Assembly (NCBI RefSeq): GCF_014493765.1
Contig: NZ_JACTVJ010000001.1
Span: 372,001-436,000, forward strand
Length of the DNA stretch: 64,000 bases
Source of the DNA: Streptomyces polyasparticus
GTDB taxonomy: Bacteria > Actinomycetota > Actinomycetes > Streptomycetales > Streptomycetaceae
Direction: 5' to 3'
Positions 26,588 to 34,904 of the stretch are shown in pieces (position 1 is the first letter of the stretch; the number at the start of each line of letters is the position of its first letter). Made by a program: the position numbers and the translations under genes. The notes beneath the pieces were generated by a model. The model saw only the letters and a list, made by a program, of their open reading frames with translations, was not told where the DNA came from and ran no database searches.

Positions 26588-27727
26588 GTGTCCCCCCTGC
26601 CACCGCAGGTCATCGACTGGTCCCCGGACGGGGACGAGGTGCGATCGGCCCGTTGGGTCTCGGAGAGCGGTGCGGTCGCGCCGCAGCGTGTCGTGGCCGC
26701 CGACAGCCGGATCGGTGTGGCCGCCGCGTACCGGCACATCTGCGAAGGCACCGCGCTCCTGTGGACCGGTGACTACCCGTCGGCCCGGCAGCTGCTCACC
26801 TCGCTCGGCAAGCGGGCCGAGCCCCGGCGCAGGCCCAAAGCGGCCTCGCTGACGGAGGCGTTCCGGCTGCAGCGGCGTGAACAGGCCCGCCGCACCCGCA
26901 TCTTGAGCCTGCTGCTCGTCCCGTACGAGGACGGCTGGACGATTCCGCTCAAGCGCGCGCCCGAGGTGGCGGAGGCCTGCCGGCAGGTCTACGGGGAGTT
27001 CGGGGACGGGCCCGCGGCCGGTTCGCTGCGGGAACTGCTCGGTGTCGTCGGGGCGTACGAGTGGCGCCGTAAAGGTGTGGAGATCCCCGTGCTCGGCGGG
27101 GACCGGATCCATCCGCACTACGGGGTGTTCTCGCCGGTCCGCGGCGAGTATCTGGATCTCGCGGCGCGCGCACGGCTCGAGGCGCCGCGCGTCGCCTTCG
27201 ACATCGGTACGGGCACGGGCGTGCTGTCCGTGCTGCTCGCGCGGCGCGGCGCGGGCAAGGTCGTCGCCACGGATCTGGACCCGCGCGCCGTGGCCTGCGC
27301 CCGCGAGAACGTCGAGCGGCTCGGTGCCGCGGACGTCGTCGAGGTGCGGGAGGCCGACCTGTTCCCCGAGGGCCGCGCCGATCTGATCGTCTGCAACCCG
27401 CCCTGGCTGCCGGCCCGTGCGCGCACCCGGCTCGACCGGGCGGTGTACGACCCCGACAGCGGCTTTCTGCGCGGTTTCCTCCAGGGCCTGCCCGACCACC
27501 TCGCACCCGGCGGCGAGGCCTGGCTGCTCATCTCCGACCTGGCCGAACGGCTCGGCCTGCGCGGCGAGTCGGAGCTCGCCGACGCGATCGCGGCCGCGGG
27601 CCTGCAGGTGACCGGCCGGGAGACGACCGCGCCCCGGCACGGACGCGCGAACGATCGCGACGATCCGTTGTACGAGGCGCGGTCGAAGGAGATCACCTCA
27701 CTGTGGAGGCTGGCGGTCGTCGGCTGA
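26588..27727 (+). CDS. class I SAM-dependent methyltransferase (HemK-like core)
   Basis: A 379-aa protein. An N-terminal domain of about 175 aa precedes a Rossmann methyltransferase: motif I 'VAFDIGTGTGVLSVLLA' (about residue 203), acidic 'VVATDLDPRAVACARENV', and motif IV 'LIVCNPPWLPA'. NPPW/NPPY motifs mark enzymes that methylate N atoms of Gln, adenine or guanine. GTG 26588 with GAGAGG upstream is chosen; the frame is open further upstream through the repeat element. The substrate is not known. A multi-stem hairpin overlaps its end. Confidence 0.82.
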   Translation: MSPLPPQVIDWSPDGDEVRSARWVSESGAVAPQRVVAADSRIGVAAAYRHICEGTALLWTGDYPSARQLLTSLGKRAEPRRRPKAASLTEAFRLQRREQARRTRILSLLLVPYEDGWTIPLKRAPEVAEACRQVYGEFGDGPAAGSLRELLGVVGAYEWRRKGVEIPVLGGDRIHPHYGVFSPVRGEYLDLAARARLEAPRVAFDIGTGTGVLSVLLARRGAGKVVATDLDPRAVACARENVERLGAADVVEVREADLFPEGRADLIVCNPPWLPARARTRLDRAVYDPDSGFLRGFLQGLPDHLAPGGEAWLLISDLAERLGLRGESELADAIAAAGLQVTGRETTAPRHGRANDRDDPLYEARSKEITSLWRLAVVG

Positions 27728-27766
27728 GGGCGGTTGTCCGGCCGTCCGGCAAGACGGCAACCGCCC
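27728..27766. terminator. compound hairpin between convergent methyltransferase genes
   Basis: An outer stem GGGCGGTT/AACCGCCC (27728-27735 with 27759-27766) encloses an inner stem GCCGTC/GACGGC (27741-27746 with 27753-27758). It starts right after the stop of the first gene. Confidence 0.6.
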
Positions 27767-27784
27767 AGCCGCGGGTGGCCCCCC

Positions 27785-28528
27785 TCAGTTCGCGCGCCGC
27801 AGCACCATCGTCACGAAGCCGAGGGTCCCGCGGTATCCCCGCAGCCACTCGTTGCGGTGCTGCACCGCCGCCTCTGCGGCTTCCTTCGCGTCCGGGTCCT
27901 CGGGGTGGTCGAGTGCCCAGCGGGCCAGGGTTCCGGTCCAGGACCACTCGTAGTCGTCCCATTCGGCGAGCGTGCTGACGTACGCGTACGTGGGCACCCA
28001 GCCCGCCTCCGTGACGCGGTCCACCGTGGTGGCGAGATCCGCGAACTCATCGGCGGAGAAGCCCACTTCGAGGGTCTCCGCGCCGGGCTCGCGCTCCCAG
28101 AAGCCGTCGCCGACGAGCACGCTGCCGCCCTCGGCCAGCTTCTTGCCCGCGGCTTCGAGCGTGGGCAGCAGACCGCCGAAGGCATGGGTCGCGCCCACGC
28201 ACATGACGAGGTCGTACGGCTGGGGCGCCTGGAATCCGGCCGCGTCGGCCAGATGCAGATCGACCCGCCCGGTGAGCCCGGCCTCCTCGACCCAGGACCA
28301 GCCGCGCGCGAGGGCCGACTCGCTCACGTCGACGCCGTCGCCCCGTACACCGGGCCGTCCGCTCGCCGCCCGCACGAGCCAGGCCGCCTCCCCGCACCCG
28401 AGGTCGAGCACCCGCTCGTCGCCGCGCGGCAGGGCACGGCTGAGCAGGCGGTCGACGGAACTGTCGTACAGCGGCGCGGCGATGGGGTGGTCGGCGTGCG
28501 CGAGCGAGCTGATCTTCTGGCGGTCCAT
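27785..28528 (-). CDS. class I SAM-dependent methyltransferase
   Basis: A 247-aa protein. Motif I 'VLDLGCGEAAWLVRAA' (about residue 42), post-I 'GDGVDVSESALARG', motif II 'FQAPQPYDLVMCVGATHAF', and 'LAEGGSVLVGDGFWERE'. The small-molecule type (Methyltransf_25/11 fold) fits best. A -10-like CAGGAT ends 6 nt before the ATG and no Shine-Dalgarno is seen, so it is probably leaderless. It is the downstream neighbour of a GNAT gene on the same strand, with a tandem repeat between. The substrate is unknown. Confidence 0.85.
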   Translation of the reverse strand: MDRQKISSLAHADHPIAAPLYDSSVDRLLSRALPRGDERVLDLGCGEAAWLVRAASGRPGVRGDGVDVSESALARGWSWVEEAGLTGRVDLHLADAAGFQAPQPYDLVMCVGATHAFGGLLPTLEAAGKKLAEGGSVLVGDGFWEREPGAETLEVGFSADEFADLATTVDRVTEAGWVPTYAYVSTLAEWDDYEWSWTGTLARWALDHPEDPDAKEAAEAAVQHRNEWLRGYRGTLGFVTMVLRRAN

Positions 28529-28598
28529 GACCGCATCCTGCCCTGCCGCAGGGGGAGCCGTCGACGCCTTTGCCGATCTTGGTGTCCCCGCGGGGCGG

Positions 28599-28703
28599 TC
28601 CGCTCCTGTGCGCCGGTCTTCACGGCCTTCGCGTCCGCTCCTGCGCGCCGGTCTTCACGGCCTTCGCGTCCGCTCCTACGCGCCGGCCCCCACGAACTTC
28701 GCG
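28599..28703. repeat. three tandem 35-bp copies from the 3' end of the GNAT gene
   Basis: Units 28599-28633, 28634-28668 and 28669-28703, each tccgctcct ... cgcgccgg ... ttcgcg. The third unit contains the stop and last codons of the GNAT gene (complement). Units 1 and 2 differ by one base and lie wholly between genes. Confidence 0.9.
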
Positions 28704-29341
28704 TTCGTCAGCGGTGCCACGATCCGCCAGCCCACCGCCTCGTACAGCAGCCGCCCCTCCGGGGTGCACGCCAGGACCGCGCGCGTGGCACCCTCCGCGA
28801 GCGCCGCCGCGTGCAGGGTGTGCATCACGAGTCTGCCGAGCCCCTTGCGCTGGTGCTCCTCGGCGGTCTCGATCTGGTCCACGACCGCGCACGCCCCGAC
28901 CGGAGCGATCTGCCCGCGCGCGGCGAACGAGCCGTCCGTGTCGGTGATCTGCACGCGGGCGACACCGCCGCGGGTCCAGGTGTGCATCAGATATCCGGCA
29001 GGAACCCCGGGCACAGGGGCCGGTGCGAGCTCGGTGACCATCAGGTAGTCGCCCGAGCCGTACGGTTCCCAGCCGGGCGCGAGCCACGGCAGTACGCGCT
29101 CGGGATCGGCGAAGACCTTGAGGTGCCAGTCCACGCCGCGGGTCGACTCGCTGACCTTGCGGACATCGGCCTCGAGCACGTCGTCGTTGGTGGCCGCGAG
29201 GACGTGCCGGGCGACATGCCCGCGCAGTCCGCCGTGGACGGTGTACCCCCAGGGCTCCCGGACCGGCGGCGCGGCGCCGCGCGAGACGACCCAGCCGTCC
29301 ACCCATTCCCGTACGTTCACGTCCTCGTTCGCGCGCTCCAT
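28676..29341 (-). CDS. GNAT family N-acetyltransferase
   Basis: A 221-aa protein. The acetyl-CoA site is the GNAT motif A, 'ETAEEHQRKGLGRLVMHTL' (Q/RxxGxG/A, about residue 165), with a following 'ATRAVLACTPEGRLLYEAVGW' that matches motif B. The first 80 residues have no obvious match. GGGGAGG lies ahead of the ATG. The substrate amine is unknown. A 35-bp duplication carries its last codons into the downstream gap. Confidence 0.85.
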   Translation of the reverse strand: MERANEDVNVREWVDGWVVSRGAAPPVREPWGYTVHGGLRGHVARHVLAATNDDVLEADVRKVSESTRGVDWHLKVFADPERVLPWLAPGWEPYGSGDYLMVTELAPAPVPGVPAGYLMHTWTRGGVARVQITDTDGSFAARGQIAPVGACAVVDQIETAEEHQRKGLGRLVMHTLHAAALAEGATRAVLACTPEGRLLYEAVGWRIVAPLTNAKFVGAGA

Positions 29342-29457
29342 GAGCCCTCCCCGCTCTCGCCGCCTCAGCCAGATGTAATGGCTGCATGCCTGGATTGGAT
29401 ATTACGGGGAGGGTGCTGCCGGAAGGTCGCCGGCAGTGATTCTTTGCCGCATCGTGA

Positions 29458-30420
29458 TCACAGGAGCATCGTCCGCGCCCCGGCGGTACCTGCCCTGCGG
29501 TACCTGCCCGGCGGCACCCCGTACGCGCGCTTGAACGCCGCGGCGAACGCGAACTCCGATGCGTAACCCACCTGTGCGGCAAGGGGCTTCAGCGGTGCGT
29601 CCGTGGTCTGCAGCAGCCGCGCCGCCGTCGTCATGCGCCACCAGGTGAGATACGTCAGCGGCGGCTGCCCGGTCAGCGCCGCGAACCGCCGCGCGAACGG
29701 CGCGCGCGAGAGCCCGGCCCGCCCGGCGAGCGAGGCCACGGTCCACGGGTCGCCGGGCGCGCCGTGGATGGCGTCGAGGGCGGCGGTGATCTGCGGATCG
29801 TTGAGCGCGGCGACCCAGCCGGTCGCGTTGCCGCGGGCGGGCTGCTCGGCGAACCAGATGCGCAGGATGTACGTGAGCAGCGTCTCCAGGAGCGCGGGCA
29901 CCGCCGCTCCGCTGCCGAGCCGTGGACGGCCGAGCTCCGCGGCCAACAGCTCGACGGCGGAGCCCAGTTCGCTAGGGCGGCCGGCGCCGGCGGGCAGATG
30001 GATCCGCTCGGGCAGGCCGAGCAGAAGCGGGTGCGTGCGCCGGGGGTCCAGCTGGTAGGTGCCGCACAGGACGACCGTGGCCGGGCCCCGGCTCCCGGTC
30101 GGGTCCACGCTGTCGAAGGCGTACGGGGTGGCGTAGCGCGGGTCGTCCGGCTCGCAGGCGGGTGCGGGCGGGGGAGTGCCGGAGCTGTCGGCGAGCGTGT
30201 GCCCGCTGCCGTGGGGCATCAACAGCACGTCACCGGCCGCGAGTCGGACGGGTTCGCCCTCGGGCGGCAGCAGCAGACAGGACCCCTCCAGGACGATCTG
30301 GAACCCCGCCGAGCCTGGCACGGAGGCGAACTCCTGGGCCCACGGCGCATGCCAGCGCACATGGGCCGCGCGGGGACGACCGGTGCGGATCACGGCGAGC
30401 ACATCGCTGAGTACGTCCAT
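29458..30420 (-). CDS. AraC family transcriptional regulator, cupin type
   Basis: A 320-aa protein. The N-terminal AraC-binding cupin (about residues 1-180) has 'GFQIVLEGSCLLLPPEGEPV' and 'LMPHGSGHTLAD'. The C-terminal double HTH (about 210-310) has 'TVASLAGRAGLSRAPFARRFAALTG' and ends 'VGYASEFAFAAAFKRAYGVPPGRYR', shown here in part. A -10-like TACGCT ends 6 nt before the ATG, so it may be leaderless. It is divergent from an NADP-dependent oxidoreductase, a very common pairing in which the regulator controls the reductase. Confidence 0.9.
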   Translation of the reverse strand: MDVLSDVLAVIRTGRPRAAHVRWHAPWAQEFASVPGSAGFQIVLEGSCLLLPPEGEPVRLAAGDVLLMPHGSGHTLADSSGTPPPAPACEPDDPRYATPYAFDSVDPTGSRGPATVVLCGTYQLDPRRTHPLLLGLPERIHLPAGAGRPSELGSAVELLAAELGRPRLGSGAAVPALLETLLTYILRIWFAEQPARGNATGWVAALNDPQITAALDAIHGAPGDPWTVASLAGRAGLSRAPFARRFAALTGQPPLTYLTWWRMTTAARLLQTTDAPLKPLAAQVGYASEFAFAAAFKRAYGVPPGRYRRAGTAGARTMLL

Positions 30421-30550
30421 CGGGGGAGCGTACGGGGCGCGGCGGCGAGGGTGAGGGGGTGCGCACGGCGGATGCGTGCGAGACGTACGCGTAGAAAAGC
30501 GGTACTCGTACGCATGGATCGTCTCGCCGGCCGCACCTAGCGTCGAACGC

Positions 30551-31672
30551 ATGACGATCAAGAGCAAGAACACGGCAGAGACCGGAACCCCGTCGGCAGG
30601 GACCGGGGCCGGGCCGGTGGATACCGAAGCCCCGTCGGCAGAGACCAGGACCGGGTCAGCGGACATCAGAACCCCGTCGGCCCAGACCATGAAGGCCGCC
30701 CGTATGCACGCCTACGGAGCCGCCGAGGTGATCCGCCACGAGGACGCTCCCCGTCCCCGTCCTGCCGCAGGTGAGGTCCTCGTCCGGGTGGCCGCGACCT
30801 CGTTCAACCCGACCGAAGCCGCCCTGCGGCAGGGGCTGTTGCGGAGCTTCCTGCCGGTGGAACTGCCGTACACACCCGGCTGGGATGTCGCGGGGACGGT
30901 GGCCGAACTCGGGGCGGACGTCAGCGACTTGGCCGTCGGTGACCGCGTCGTCGGACGCGTGGACGGCGCCGGAGGGGCCGCCGAGTACGTACGGGCTCCG
31001 GCGGCCGTTCTCGTGCCGGCCCCCGCCACCGTCCCGCTCGCGCACGCCGCGGCGCTCCCCGTGGCCGGGCTCACCGCATGGCAGGCGGTGTTCGAGCACG
31101 GGAAGGTCTCGGCCGGTCAGCGCGTTCTCGTCAACGGAGCCGGAGGAGGTGTCGGAGGTCTTGTCACGCAGCTCGCCAAGCATGCCGGCGCCTCGGTCGT
31201 CGCCACGGCCGGGCCGCGCAGCGCCGCGGCCGTGCGCACGCAGGGGGCGGACGAGGTGATCGACTACACCGTCACACCGGTGGCGAAGGCCCTGACCGGC
31301 ACGGTCGACACCCTCCTGAACCTGGTCCCGCTCGACCCCGGGGAGGTCGCGGCCCTCGTGTCCCTGGTGCGGCCCGGCGGCCGGATCGTCTCGATCGCCA
31401 CGCCCATCGACGTCGCCATGCCCATCGACATCGCCGCCTCCGGCGACAGCTCCCCCTCCGGCGCCGCGGCCCCGGACGTGACCTCCCTCCACATGGTCGC
31501 CCGCAACGACCCCACCGACCTGAGCGCATTGATCGCCCTCGTCGACGCGGGCAAGGTCGCCGTCGACGTCAGCGCCACGTACCCGCTGTCCCGCCTCGCG
31601 GAGGTCCACCGCCTCGGCGAGACAGGCCGCATCCGCGGAAAAGTCCTGGTCATCCCCGATGCCGCACAGTGA
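30551..31672 (+). CDS. NADP-dependent oxidoreductase, quinone oxidoreductase type
   Basis: A 373-aa zinc-free MDR enzyme. The catalytic domain begins 'MKAARMHAYGAAEVIRHED' at residue 47, then 'PGWDVAGTVAELGADV', cofactor-binding 'VLVNGAGGGVGGLVTQLAKH' (about residue 198) and 'LVRPGGRIVSIATP'. Such enzymes reduce quinones or enones with NADPH. The first 46 residues are a Thr/Pro/Ser/Ala tail built of a 14-codon repeat and are not part of the family; ATG 30689 would remove them. A -10-like TAGCGT ends 7 nt before ATG 30551 and favours a leaderless start there. It is divergent from the AraC regulator. Confidence 0.82.
   Translation: MTIKSKNTAETGTPSAGTGAGPVDTEAPSAETRTGSADIRTPSAQTMKAARMHAYGAAEVIRHEDAPRPRPAAGEVLVRVAATSFNPTEAALRQGLLRSFLPVELPYTPGWDVAGTVAELGADVSDLAVGDRVVGRVDGAGGAAEYVRAPAAVLVPAPATVPLAHAAALPVAGLTAWQAVFEHGKVSAGQRVLVNGAGGGVGGLVTQLAKHAGASVVATAGPRSAAAVRTQGADEVIDYTVTPVAKALTGTVDTLLNLVPLDPGEVAALVSLVRPGGRIVSIATPIDVAMPIDIAASGDSSPSGAAAPDVTSLHMVARNDPTDLSALIALVDAGKVAVDVSATYPLSRLAEVHRLGETGRIRGKVLVIPDAAQ
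30586..30690. repeat. in-frame 42-bp repeat in the N-terminal extension
   Basis: ccccgtcggc recurs at 30588, 30630 and 30672 (period 42 bp, 14 codons; 'TPSA', 'APSAET', 'TPSAQT'). The units are decayed except in these blocks. They lie between two possible start codons of the oxidoreductase. Confidence 0.7.
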
Positions 31673-31720
31673 TCGCTCAGAGCGAACGCCCGTCGGGGAA
31701 CATCCGGCGGCGCACAAGCA

Positions 31721-31739
31721 TTGAGTCGGCATAACTCAA
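31721..31739. promoter_or_regulatory. HAIR-type HspR operator upstream of lon
   Basis: TTGAGT-N7-ACTCAA (31721-31726 and 31734-31739), the core of the HAIR consensus CTTGAGT-N7-ACTCAAG. It lies 22 bp before the lon ATG. In Streptomyces, lon is known to belong to the HspR regulon, so heat-shock repression by HspR is expected. Confidence 0.85.
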
Positions 31740-31761
31740 CTTGCATGCCGAAGGGAAGATC

Positions 31762-34230
31762 ATGGCTTCGACGTCCAATCCGCTCACCCTGCCCGTGCTC
31801 CCGCTCGATGACGAGGTCGTGCTCCCCGGCATGGTCGTGCCGCTCGACCTCAACGATCCCGATGTACGCGCCGCGGTGGAGGCCGCTCAGGCCGCCGCAC
31901 GCCGACAGGAGGGGCCGGGGCGCAGCCCCGACGATGAGGGGCGGTGGTCGGGCGACGGGCGGGCCGGGAAGCCACGCGTGCTGCTCGTGCCGCGCATCGA
32001 CGGCACGTACGCGGGCATCGGCGTGCTCGGCACGGTCGAGCAGGTCGGCCGCCTCGCCGACGGCGACCCCGGCGCCCTGATCAGGGCCCGGCGGCGCATC
32101 AAGATCGGGGCCGGGACCACGGGACCGGGCGCCGCCCTCTGGGTCGAAGGGACCCAGGTGGACGACAGCGCCCCCGACCCCCTGCCCGGCCAGGTCGCCG
32201 AACTGGTCAAGGAATACAAGGCACTCGCCACCAGCTGGCTGCGCAAGCGCGGCGCCTGGCAGGTCGTCGACCGCGTCCAGCAGATCGACGAGGTCGGCGC
32301 GCTCGCGGACAACTCCGGCTACTCACCGTTCCTCTCCACGGAGCAGAAGGTCGAACTCCTGGAGACCACCGACCCGGTGGCCCGCCTCAAGCTCGCCATC
32401 CAGTGGCTCGGCGAGCACCTCGCCGAGCAGGACGTCGCCGAGTCCATCGCCAAGGACGTACAGGAAGGCGTCGACAAGCAGCAGCGCGAGTTCCTGCTCC
32501 GCCGCCAGCTCGAAGCCGTACGCAAGGAGCTGCGCGAGCTCAACGGCGAGCAGGACGGCGAGGAGTCGGACGACTACCGCGCCCGGGTCGAGGCCGCCGA
32601 CCTGCCCGAGAAGGTACAGGAGGCCGCGCTCAAGGAGGTCGACAAGCTGGAGCGGTCCAGCGACCAGTCCCCCGAGGGCAGCTGGATCCGCACCTGGCTG
32701 GACACCGTCCTCGAACTCCCCTGGAACGAGCGGACCGAGGACGCGTACGACATCCAGGGCGCCAAGGCCGTCCTCGATGCCGAGCACGCGGGCCTCGACG
32801 ACGTGAAGGAGCGGATCACCGAATACCTGGCGGTGCGCAAGCGGCGCACCGACCGGGGCCTGGGCGTGGTCGGCGGGCGACGCGGAGGAGCCGTTCTCGC
32901 GCTCGTCGGCCCGCCCGGAGTCGGCAAGACCTCGCTCGGCGAGTCCGTCGCGCACGCGATGGGCCGCAAGTTCGTCCGGGTCGCCCTCGGCGGCGTACGG
33001 GACGAGGCGGAGATCCGCGGACACCGCCGTACGTACGTCGGCGCGCTGCCCGGCCGGATCGTCCGCGCCATCAAGGAGGCCGGGTCCATGAACCCGGTCG
33101 TGCTCCTCGACGAGATCGACAAGGTCGGCTCCGACTTCCGCGGCGACCCCGCGGCCGCCCTCCTGGAGGTCCTCGACCCGGCGCAGAACCACACCTTCCG
33201 CGACCACTACCTGGAGGTCGAACTCGACCTGAGCGACGTCGTCTTCCTGGCCACGGCCAACGTCCTCGAAGCCATCCCCGAGGCCCTGCTCGACCGCATG
33301 GACCTCGTCCGGCTCGACGGCTACACCGAGGACGAGAAGGTCGTCATCGCCCGCGACCACCTGCTGCCCCGGCAGCTGGAGCGCTCGGGTCTGAACGGCG
33401 ACGAGGTCACCGTCGAGGAGGACGCGCTGCGCAAGCTGGCCGGCGAGTACACCCGCGAGGCCGGCGTCCGCAACCTGGAGCGCGCCATCACCCGGGTGCT
33501 CCGCAAGGTGGCCGCGCAGCACGAACTCGGCGACCGCGAGCTGCCGTTCACGGTCGGCGCCGACGATCTGCGCGACCTCATCGGACGCCCGCACCACGTG
33601 CCCGAGTCCGCCCAGGACCCGGCCGAGCGGCGCACCGCCGTACCCGGCGTGGCGACCGGACTCGCGGTGACCGGCGCGGGCGGCGACGTCCTCTTCGTCG
33701 AGGCCTCCCTCGCCGACCCGGAGACGGGCGCGGCGGGCCTGACCCTCACCGGTCAGCTCGGCGACGTCATGAAGGAGTCCGCACAGATCGCCCTGAGCTT
33801 CCTGCGCTCGCACGGCGCGGAACTGGAGCTCCCGGTGGCCGACTTGAAGGACCGCGGGGTGCACATCCACTTCCCCGCGGGCGCGGTCCCGAAGGACGGT
33901 CCGAGCGCCGGCATCACGATGACGACGGCTCTCGCCTCGCTCCTGTCCGGACGCCTTGTCCGTACGGACGTGGCGATGACGGGAGAGGTCTCGCTGACCG
34001 GCCGGGTGCTGCCCATCGGCGGCGTGAAGCAGAAGCTGCTCGCCGCACACCGGGCGGGCGTCACCACGGTGATCATCCCGAAGCGCAACGAGGCCGACCT
34101 GGACGACGTACCGGCGGAGGTCCTGCAGAAGCTGGACGTCCACCCGGTGACGGACGTCCGCCAGGTCCTCGAACTGGCCCTGGCGCCCGCCTCGAACGGG
34201 GCGCAGGTGGAGGTTCCGGTCGCGGCGTGA
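31762..34230 (+). CDS. lon: ATP-dependent Lon protease
   Basis: An 822-aa Lon, the full family length. The N-terminal substrate domain (about residues 1-310) starts 'LTLPVLPLDDEVVLPGMVV'. The AAA+ module has Walker A 'GPPGVGKTSLGESV' (about 383) and Walker B 'VVLLDEIDKVG'. The C-terminal protease domain has catalytic Ser in 'PKDGPSAGITMT' (about 714) and Lys in 'GGVKQKLLAAH' (about 755). Lon degrades misfolded and short-lived regulatory proteins in the cytosol. AAGGGA precedes ATG 31762. The HAIR site upstream places it under HspR. A 26-bp duplication spans its stop. Confidence 0.97.
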   Translation: MASTSNPLTLPVLPLDDEVVLPGMVVPLDLNDPDVRAAVEAAQAAARRQEGPGRSPDDEGRWSGDGRAGKPRVLLVPRIDGTYAGIGVLGTVEQVGRLADGDPGALIRARRRIKIGAGTTGPGAALWVEGTQVDDSAPDPLPGQVAELVKEYKALATSWLRKRGAWQVVDRVQQIDEVGALADNSGYSPFLSTEQKVELLETTDPVARLKLAIQWLGEHLAEQDVAESIAKDVQEGVDKQQREFLLRRQLEAVRKELRELNGEQDGEESDDYRARVEAADLPEKVQEAALKEVDKLERSSDQSPEGSWIRTWLDTVLELPWNERTEDAYDIQGAKAVLDAEHAGLDDVKERITEYLAVRKRRTDRGLGVVGGRRGGAVLALVGPPGVGKTSLGESVAHAMGRKFVRVALGGVRDEAEIRGHRRTYVGALPGRIVRAIKEAGSMNPVVLLDEIDKVGSDFRGDPAAALLEVLDPAQNHTFRDHYLEVELDLSDVVFLATANVLEAIPEALLDRMDLVRLDGYTEDEKVVIARDHLLPRQLERSGLNGDEVTVEEDALRKLAGEYTREAGVRNLERAITRVLRKVAAQHELGDRELPFTVGADDLRDLIGRPHHVPESAQDPAERRTAVPGVATGLAVTGAGGDVLFVEASLADPETGAAGLTLTGQLGDVMKESAQIALSFLRSHGAELELPVADLKDRGVHIHFPAGAVPKDGPSAGITMTTALASLLSGRLVRTDVAMTGEVSLTGRVLPIGGVKQKLLAAHRAGVTTVIIPKRNEADLDDVPAEVLQKLDVHPVTDVRQVLELALAPASNGAQVEVPVAA

Positions 34231-34259
34231 CGGCTCAGGTTCCGGTCGCGGCGTGACGG
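34211..34259. repeat. 26-bp duplication spanning the lon stop codon
   Basis: aggttccggtcgcggcgtga (plus cgg) occurs at 34211 and again at 34237 with no mismatch over 23 bases. The first copy holds the TGA (34228-34230); the second duplicates the last codons and stop in the gap. Confidence 0.9.
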
Positions 34260-34278
34260 ACGCGACCGGATGAGAAAA

Positions 34279-34310
34279 GCCAGGGCCCCCGCGATCGCGG
34301 GGGCCCTGGC
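34279..34310. terminator. bidirectional hairpin terminator after lon
   Basis: A perfect 14-bp stem (34279-34292 with 34297-34310) with GATC between. It is followed by CCTTT on the plus strand and by TTTTCTCAT on the minus strand, serving convergent lon and GNAT genes. Confidence 0.93.
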
Positions 34311-34314
34311 CCTT

Positions 34315-34809
34315 TCACGCCGTACCCACCGGCAGCCGGAACCGCAGCTTCTCCGTGGCCCGCGCCCCGATCCGCTCGTAGAACCGCACCGCGTCCACGT
34401 TCCACACCGGCGTCTGCCACTGCACGTGATCGCACCCCAGGGCCCGCGCCTCGTCCACCACCGCCTGCACCAGACGCGGCCCGAGCCCGAGCCCCCGCTG
34501 CCCGTCCCGCAGGAACAGACAGTCCATGTGGAGGTACTCGGCCCCGTCCCACGTGGACACCTCCGGCGCGCAGGTCGCGTACCCCACGACCTCACCGCTG
34601 CCCGACTCCGCGACGAAACACCGCAACCGCGGCGCATCCGACCCGAACAGCAGCCGCTCCAGCCGCCCCGCAAGCCCCTCCGGCGGAGCCGGCGCCTTCT
34701 CGTACTCGGCATGCTCGCCCACGAGCCGGACGATCGCGGGGAGATCGCCGACGGCCGCACGCCGTACTCGGGCCGCGGCCGCCGCACCTGTTTCTGCAGG
34801 AACACTCAT
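34315..34809 (-). CDS. GNAT family N-acetyltransferase
   Basis: A 163-aa compact GNAT of the diamine/amino-acid acetyltransferase type: 'RRAAVGDLPAIVRLVGEHAEYE', 'RCFVAESGSGEVVGYATC', then 'YLHMDCLFLRDGQRGLGLGPRLVQ' with the acetyl-CoA loop QRGLGLG, and 'VWNVDAVRFYERIGA' near the end. Start ATG 34809 is chosen; one upstream adds ten residues. It is convergent with lon. The substrate is unknown, though the family often acetylates polyamines or thialysine. Confidence 0.87.
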   Translation of the reverse strand: MSVPAETGAAAAARVRRAAVGDLPAIVRLVGEHAEYEKAPAPPEGLAGRLERLLFGSDAPRLRCFVAESGSGEVVGYATCAPEVSTWDGAEYLHMDCLFLRDGQRGLGLGPRLVQAVVDEARALGCDHVQWQTPVWNVDAVRFYERIGARATEKLRFRLPVGTA

Positions 34810-34904
34810 ACGGCCATGATGCCGACCACCCGCACGCACCGGCAGGCGGGGGACCCGCGGCCCGGGGCCGCCGGCCCGGGCGACCCCCGGCTTAGCCTGA
34901 TCCC

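Noticed and set aside
28599-28703. Possible CRISPR array from regular tandem units
   Set aside because: Units are directly adjacent without spacers and derive from the neighbouring gene's 3' end; no cas genes are present. The same holds for 2760-2846 and 57217-57288.
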